64,000 nt of DNA. It comes from Bradyrhizobium sp. LTSP849 (GTDB lineage Bacteria > Pseudomonadota > Alphaproteobacteria > Rhizobiales > Xanthobacteraceae). The first letter of the stretch is position 1. Each line of letters opens with the position of its first letter. This document shows, in pieces, positions 60,351 to 64,000 of the stretch. The translations under genes were made by a program, and so were the position numbers. The stretch spans positions 315,192-379,191 of the forward strand of contig NZ_JYMR01000056.1 of assembly GCF_000938255.1 (NCBI RefSeq). The letters run 5' to 3'. The notes under the pieces are model-generated. The model worked only from the letters and a program-made list of their open reading frames with translations, was not told the DNA's origin and ran no database searches.

Positions 60351-61088
60351 CTATTTGCCGTCGACAAGGTTGACGCCGATCCTGTCTGCGAGAATGACGA
60401 GGCTCGCGTACACGACATCGATCGACAAGAGGTCTTGCGGAGCACCGCCGGCAGAGAGATTCGCTGTAGCGACGCGATCGCCGAAAAGCACGATCGCCAA
60501 CGTGCGGTCGTCCTGGCGCGACACCCAGCAAAGTCCTTTGGCGTGTGGGCAAGCAGTGTGAATGGCTTCGGCCCAAACTCGGGTGTTCGGATATTCATCC
60601 TTTTCAGTATCGATCAACTGACCGCGTTGAATTCCAAGCTTCCTGAGCGCGGTCACGCTGAGATCGACGAGCTTGAGATCGCGTTTCGGCGTCACCTGCG
60701 AATAGACGTGACCAGCCAGCTTTTGCTTGTCGAACGTTTTTAGACCCGCGACAAACGGCACATCATGAAAGACGGTCTCCATGGCGGCGCAATCGAAAGT
60801 CGTGCCGCCATAAAGGGTAGGGATATTCGAGCCGTCTGAAGCTTTGATCGGACTGAACCGGGCGTTGCCACGTGGGCCTGGATTGAACTGGCTGCTGCCA
60901 TAGATGTTCGGGTGGATACGATGAATGACCTGGCCTTTCGGCCAGGTCGTCATGTTCACCAGATTGGCGAGATCGCTGGGCGAAGTCGGTACGACCGACG
61001 GCGGGGCTGATGAAGGCGGGGCCGACGATGGCTTGGCTGCCTTCGGTCGGGCAGTTGAGCGGCGTGCCCCGGACTTCTTCTCAGCCAT
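60351..61088 (-). CDS. RES-domain toxin
   Basis: The 245-residue protein has an N-terminal Ala/Pro/Ser-rich tail (about 1-45) and a RES domain: WPKGQVIHRIHPNIYGSSQFNPGPRGNARFSPI (Arg), TTFDCAAMETVFHDV (Glu) and the C-terminal CWVSRQDDRTLAIVLFGDR (Ser). RES toxins degrade NAD+ by phosphorolysis. The start overlaps the end of the upstream antitoxin gene by eight bases, so the two are translated together. Confidence 0.84.
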   Translation of the reverse strand: MAEKKSGARRSTARPKAAKPSSAPPSSAPPSVVPTSPSDLANLVNMTTWPKGQVIHRIHPNIYGSSQFNPGPRGNARFSPIKASDGSNIPTLYGGTTFDCAAMETVFHDVPFVAGLKTFDKQKLAGHVYSQVTPKRDLKLVDLSVTALRKLGIQRGQLIDTEKDEYPNTRVWAEAIHTACPHAKGLCWVSRQDDRTLAIVLFGDRVATANLSAGGAPQDLLSIDVVYASLVILADRIGVNLVDGK

Positions 61089-61758
61089 GGAGCACGCCGG
61101 CTACCTCGTCCTCGGCCGCTGCAACGACGCGATCAGGCTTGCTAATCAGCAAGTCCTGCGGCCGCTTACCACCAAGGAAGCTGTTGGCCGACGCAAACCA
61201 ATAGGCGAGGCCCCAATCGTCCTTCTTTCCGCGGAAGACCTCTAGCACTCGTGCTAGATCCTTCGCCGGCCGATAATCCGTCGATGGACCGAATGCGTAG
61301 CCCGGAAAATAGTCTACTCCGTGATGACGCAGGGCGAAGATCTGCCCATCCTTCTTCCATTTGTTCGGTTGAGCGCTGGGATTGCTCGCACTAAACCCAG
61401 CCATCTCCGCGACCTCCGCTGCCGTCATCCATTCTCCTGTCTCCAACACGCCCTTGCGGGCTTCGGCCGTCATCCGGGCCTCAATCAGTTTGTGCTGGGG
61501 TAGGGGGACGTCGGGCACTATGGCCTCGATGATCGACTGGTACTTCGCCTCGTGACGACGCTCAATGATGCCAGGGATCAGCGCGGCTAGGCCGACAACT
61601 GCATCTAAGAGCACGTGAGCATGCGCCTTGTTGCCATGCAACAGTGTCAAAGCAACAACTTGATCCACCGGCAGGTGGGCAAGTTTTTTTCGGACTTCGT
61701 CGGGGGTTCCGGTAACGGTTCCAACGCCCGAGCGCTCAAGAGCTTTTTCTGCGGTCAT
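61081..61758 (-). CDS. Antitoxin of the RES toxin (Xre/MbcA-ParS-like)
   Basis: From the ATG at 61758 the protein has 225 residues. Residues near 110-150 (EWMTAAEVAEMAGFSASNPSAQPNKWKKDG) look like a small DNA-binding helix pair. The C-terminal part (YRPAKDLARVLEVFRGKKDDWGLAYWFASANSFLGGKRPQDLL) is the MbcA/ParS/Xre-type toxin-binding domain. The layout antitoxin-then-toxin fits RES-Xre systems, but the protein is longer than usual. A TTG at 61797 is less likely. Confidence 0.78.
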   Translation of the reverse strand: MTAEKALERSGVGTVTGTPDEVRKKLAHLPVDQVVALTLLHGNKAHAHVLLDAVVGLAALIPGIIERRHEAKYQSIIEAIVPDVPLPQHKLIEARMTAEARKGVLETGEWMTAAEVAEMAGFSASNPSAQPNKWKKDGQIFALRHHGVDYFPGYAFGPSTDYRPAKDLARVLEVFRGKKDDWGLAYWFASANSFLGGKRPQDLLISKPDRVVAAAEDEVAGVLHG

Positions 61759-61932
61759 GGCTTCATTCCGATTATTTAGGTTATCGATATAGTACAATAA
61801 TCAAAATAATCAAGAGCCTTCCAAAACCATTGGCAGGGAGCTCGTTCAGAACGGCTCAAGGCGCCGACGCTGGTTCTCTCTCCGTTTTTTGGGTTGGCAA
61901 TCGACCAACTCACAAGCCGGGCAATTGGGCAA

Positions 61933-62368
61933 TGCAGATACCGCACGACGTCACGGCCCTATGGGCATTCGTAACTGAGCTTGATCACGACAGTCGCATG
62001 GCCCTATTCGCCCATTGTGTCGCGCTGACCGTCAACGCGGTCAAGCTGCCGTGGGAGTGGAGACCACGCGCTTTGGCAACAGGCGACCGGCTGGCAGAAG
62101 CCGTTTCCCTCGACATGACCGGCTACTGGCGGCCAACCGTGCGCAGCTATTTTGGTCGCGTCACCAAGTCGTAAATTCTGGAGGCAGTCTGCGAAGCCGT
62201 GAGCGGCGAGGCTGCCGAGCGAATGGCGGATATGAAGAAGGTCGATATGGCGGAAGCGGCCGAACAGTTGCTGGCTGCAACTGGCTGCCTTCCCTACTGA
62301 GGTCGGCAAAGCCGCAGGAGCGCATCGACACCCAAGGTGGTGATGCTTATTCGGAGGTTGCCGAGTGA
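61933..62368 (+). pseudogene. Remnant of a ParB-family gene (C-terminal part)
   Basis: From about 61933 the frame reads IPHDVTALWAFVTELDHDSR, then AVKLPWEWRPRALATGDRLA and SLDMTGYWRPTVRSYFGRVT followed by a stop (62172-62174). The same frame continues ILEAVCEAVSGEAAERMADM. After one frame change it reads LPSLLRSAKPQERIDTQGGD and AYSEVAE to a stop at 62366. This is the C-terminal region of the large ParB-like proteins of alphaproteobacterial ICEs. The nuclease and HTH parts are absent. Confidence 0.6.
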
Positions 62369-62886
62369 GTTCTTGGTCAGGCCCCCGACCAACTAACAAA
62401 AATTTCGGCCGCGCGCCTCGGCGCGCGGCCGATTCAATTGATGCAAAGGCAGAGACTTACAGACGCAAGCCCACACCTGGACGACGGAATACGGGACCTT
62501 CCGATCTGTGCCGATCGCAGCGAACCGCTAACATGGAATTGTCGTCTAGCTCGCCTCATCAACGACGATGTGACTTTGGCCGGTCCTTGATCAACGAATG
62601 ACTGCCTCGTTCGGATGGTCTTTCGGCGGCAGTTCCTTCCAGTGGCACTCCGATGCGCCACGACAGAATGCGAAATTGGTCGCTCATCGCTCCCTCTTGC
62701 GCGTCTTTATCGCCGTTGATGCGCCGATGTCAGCATGTGTTCGACCGATCAAGCCACATCCTTGTGCTACTTGAATGCCGTAGCCATGGTTGTCTCCGTC
62801 AGTTCGTTCACGGGCAGTGTCCAACGCAACCTCGAATGGGCTGATCAGGCCCGAGGGACGGCAGGAGCCTCGATCGCCTTCCCGCA
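62369..62886. other. Island spacer without a supported gene
   Basis: About 500 bases with short frames of poor composition. An early segment (AATTTCGGCCGCGCGCCTCG) contains GC-rich short repeats. The last part runs into the structured leader of the DUF736 gene. Confidence 0.4.
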
Positions 62887-63071
62887 ACGGCTACGCCTGC
62901 TTTTTTCCCCTGCCGCAAAGGGGCGGCATTCCTCGCGGAAACAAAAAAGCAGGCTGACGCCGTCCTCCGCTGCGCTGCGGGCCTGACGGCTGCGGGCCGA
63001 TCGCTCCCCGGACCAAGGATCGCCATCGAGGCTGCGATGGGCGCGGCCCGAGCAACAAACGGAGACTTACC
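62887..63071 (+). promoter_or_regulatory. Conserved structured leader of the DUF736 gene
   Basis: ACGGC...GCCTGCTTTTTT (62887-62906) pairs with AAAAAAGCAGGC...GCCGT (62943-62962), and TGCCGC/GCGGCA form an inner hairpin. CGTCCTCCGCTGCGC follows and, near the start, ATCGCCATCGAGGCTGCGAT plus GGGCGCGGCC. The stem sequence differs from the DUF2493 leader while pairing is kept. Confidence 0.7.
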
Positions 63072-63383
63072 ATGGCTACCATCGGCACCTTCACCGCTTC
63101 GGACAACGGCTACATCGGCTTCATCAAGACGCTGACGCTGAACATCAAGGCCAGGTTCGTCGCATCTGAGAAGGACAACGACAAGGCGCCCGACTTTCGC
63201 ATCTTCGCCGGTACCACCGAATTCGGTGCCGCCTGGAAGAAGACCGCCCGCGAGACCGAACGCGAATACCTCTCGGTCAAGCTCGACGATCCGAGCTTCC
63301 CGGCGCCGATCTACGCCTCGCTGGTGAAAGTCGAGGGCGACGAGGGCTTCACCCTCATCTGGTCCCGCCGCAACGGCGACTGA
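63072..63383 (+). CDS. DUF736 family protein
   Basis: The 103-residue protein begins MATIGTFTASDNGYIGFIKT and contains APDFRIFAGTTEFGAAWKKT and YLSVKLDDPSFPAPIYASLV, the full DUF736 pattern. The family is near-universal in alphaproteobacterial ICEs and large plasmids and is compact and beta-rich. Its role is not known. A conserved structured leader precedes it and an intrinsic terminator follows 17 bp after the stop. Confidence 0.92.
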   Translation: MATIGTFTASDNGYIGFIKTLTLNIKARFVASEKDNDKAPDFRIFAGTTEFGAAWKKTARETEREYLSVKLDDPSFPAPIYASLVKVEGDEGFTLIWSRRNGD

Positions 63384-63400
63384 TCCCATCCGGATCATCC

Positions 63401-63429
63401 GCCCCGCCTCTCAGGAGGCGGGGCTTTTT
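63401..63429 (+). terminator. Intrinsic terminator after the DUF736 gene
   Basis: GCCCCGCCTC (63401-63410) pairs exactly with GAGGCGGGGC (63415-63424) and is followed by five T residues. Confidence 0.88.
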
Positions 63430-63754
63430 GCGTTTCTGCTGCCGCCTTGCAGGGAAGGAGGAAGAGCATTGATTTTTGGGAGTGAATCGCTAAGGGCTCC
63501 GCCCTCGCGCCGGCAAGGGTGAAGCACGCTGCGCGTGCCGGCCGGAGCGGTGTCCCCGGTCTTCCGCGCCATGGATCTTCATGACGACCAAAGCCGTCAG
63601 GGCGCATGCAGACGCGCGCTTATCAAGCGCGCCCTTATCAGGCGGGTGATCCCCCTCCGCTCCGGCCGCCCTTGCCCTTGCTACCCCGGTCTCGCCGACG
63701 GGCAGGGTTGCAGCGCAGCGCTGCGCTTTAACCAGCCCCAAAGGAGAATGATCG
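63430..63754. other. Long leader before the DUF932 gene
   Basis: This 325 bp region contains GC-rich inverted segments (for example GGCTCCGCCC and a repeated CTTATCA spaced by GCGCGCCC near 63620-63640). It ends with AAGGAG before the DUF932 start. No conserved coding frame is seen. Confidence 0.45.
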
Positions 63755-64000
63755 ATGACGATGATAACCCTGACCCAGAACGAGCAGCCTGTTTCCGGCG
63801 GTTTCCGCGTGAACGTATCGCGCGGCGAACGTGTTGGCCGCGTGTCGTCGGAATGGTTTTCCCGACCCGCTGACGGGCGCTATCTCAGCCTGACCGATCT
63901 TTACGACGCGGTGCGCCGCCGCGCTGAGCGCGCGCAGACCCGTACCGTGGAGAGCCGTGCCGTAAGGGTAGAGGCAAGCCGAGACAGCGCCGAGCGGCTG
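63755..64000 (+). CDS. DUF932 (phage/plasmid-like) protein, 5' part
   Basis: The ATG at 63755 follows AAGGAG by eight bases. The visible 82 codons encode MTMITLTQNEQPVSGGFRVN, then VSRGERVGRVSSEWFSRPAD and ADGRYLSLTDLYDAVRRRAE. This is the start of DUF932 proteins that accompany DUF736 in ICEs and plasmids. ATGs at 63748 (another frame) and 63761 are alternatives. The gene continues past the right edge. Confidence 0.85.
   Translation, partial: MTMITLTQNEQPVSGGFRVNVSRGERVGRVSSEWFSRPADGRYLSLTDLYDAVRRRAERAQTRTVESRAVRVEASRDSAERL

Larger units (their letters stand above)
53950..64000. mobile_element. Integrative element, left part (right end outside window)
   Basis: The element begins near the integrase gene and runs off the right edge. 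Island-type genes present are integrase, small partner protein, ArdC remnant, Toprim, DUF2493, RES toxin and antitoxin, ParB remnant, DUF736 and DUF932. Gene density is lower than in the chromosome to the left, with long non-coding leaders. Several genes are decayed. The left boundary is placed between 53890 and 53973; no att repeat or tRNA is visible there. Confidence 0.65.

Overview
The window is GC-rich alphaproteobacterial DNA, most like Bradyrhizobium or a near relative. This rests on the dense catabolic operons, the HWE-type histidine kinase, perfect TTGA-N6-TCAA FixK/Fnr boxes, and an integrative island with DUF736, DUF932, DUF2493 and Toprim genes. No rRNA or tRNA gene was found.

Layout. 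1-5.1 kb: small membrane and secreted proteins, two single-domain response regulators and an HWE kinase. 5.2-7.5 kb: a decayed prophage with three copies of a ~95 bp terminator-bearing repeat, two paralogous small phage genes, and a terminase cut off at its Walker A motif. 7.6-18.9 kb: a catabolic block (CoA transferase, GST-type isomerase, two-component flavin monooxygenase, NitT/TauT-type ABC importer, IlvD/Edd dehydratase, and a NicX-like ring-cleavage dioxygenase). 18.9-32.6 kb: a second, CoA-thioester block made of a five-gene minus operon, an SDR/crotonase/flavin monooxygenase operon, a cupin with a Liv-type binding protein, a MarR regulator, and a benzoate/2-aminobenzoate-type CoA ligase with a RidA protein. 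Five near-identical TTKAAGYNTAAAA-like sites lie in its three intergenic regions and are likely the MarR operators.

32.6-43.1 kb looks like a low-oxygen/stress block: CBS-BON protein, CHAD protein, universal stress protein, a Pat-like ADP-forming acyl-CoA ligase/acetyltransferase, an Mla-type lipid transporter, and a Crp/Fnr regulator. Six perfect TTGA-N6-TCAA palindromes sit in its promoter regions. 43.1-48.5 kb: a TRAP transporter with a cyclase-family hydrolase, GntR regulator and SDR. 48.5-53.9 kb: a ModA-like protein without a signal peptide, a molybdopterin oxidoreductase, a caspase-fold protein that has lost both catalytic residues, and a crotonase.

From about 53.95 kb to the right edge is an integrative element. 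It has an integrase with a small partner gene, an ArdC gene reduced by internal deletion, a Toprim protein, DUF2493, a RES/Xre-type toxin-antitoxin pair, a ParB remnant, DUF736 and the start of a DUF932 gene. Two unrelated island genes (DUF2493, DUF736) share a conserved leader with a long inverted repeat. The decay of ArdC and ParB suggests the element is partly degraded.
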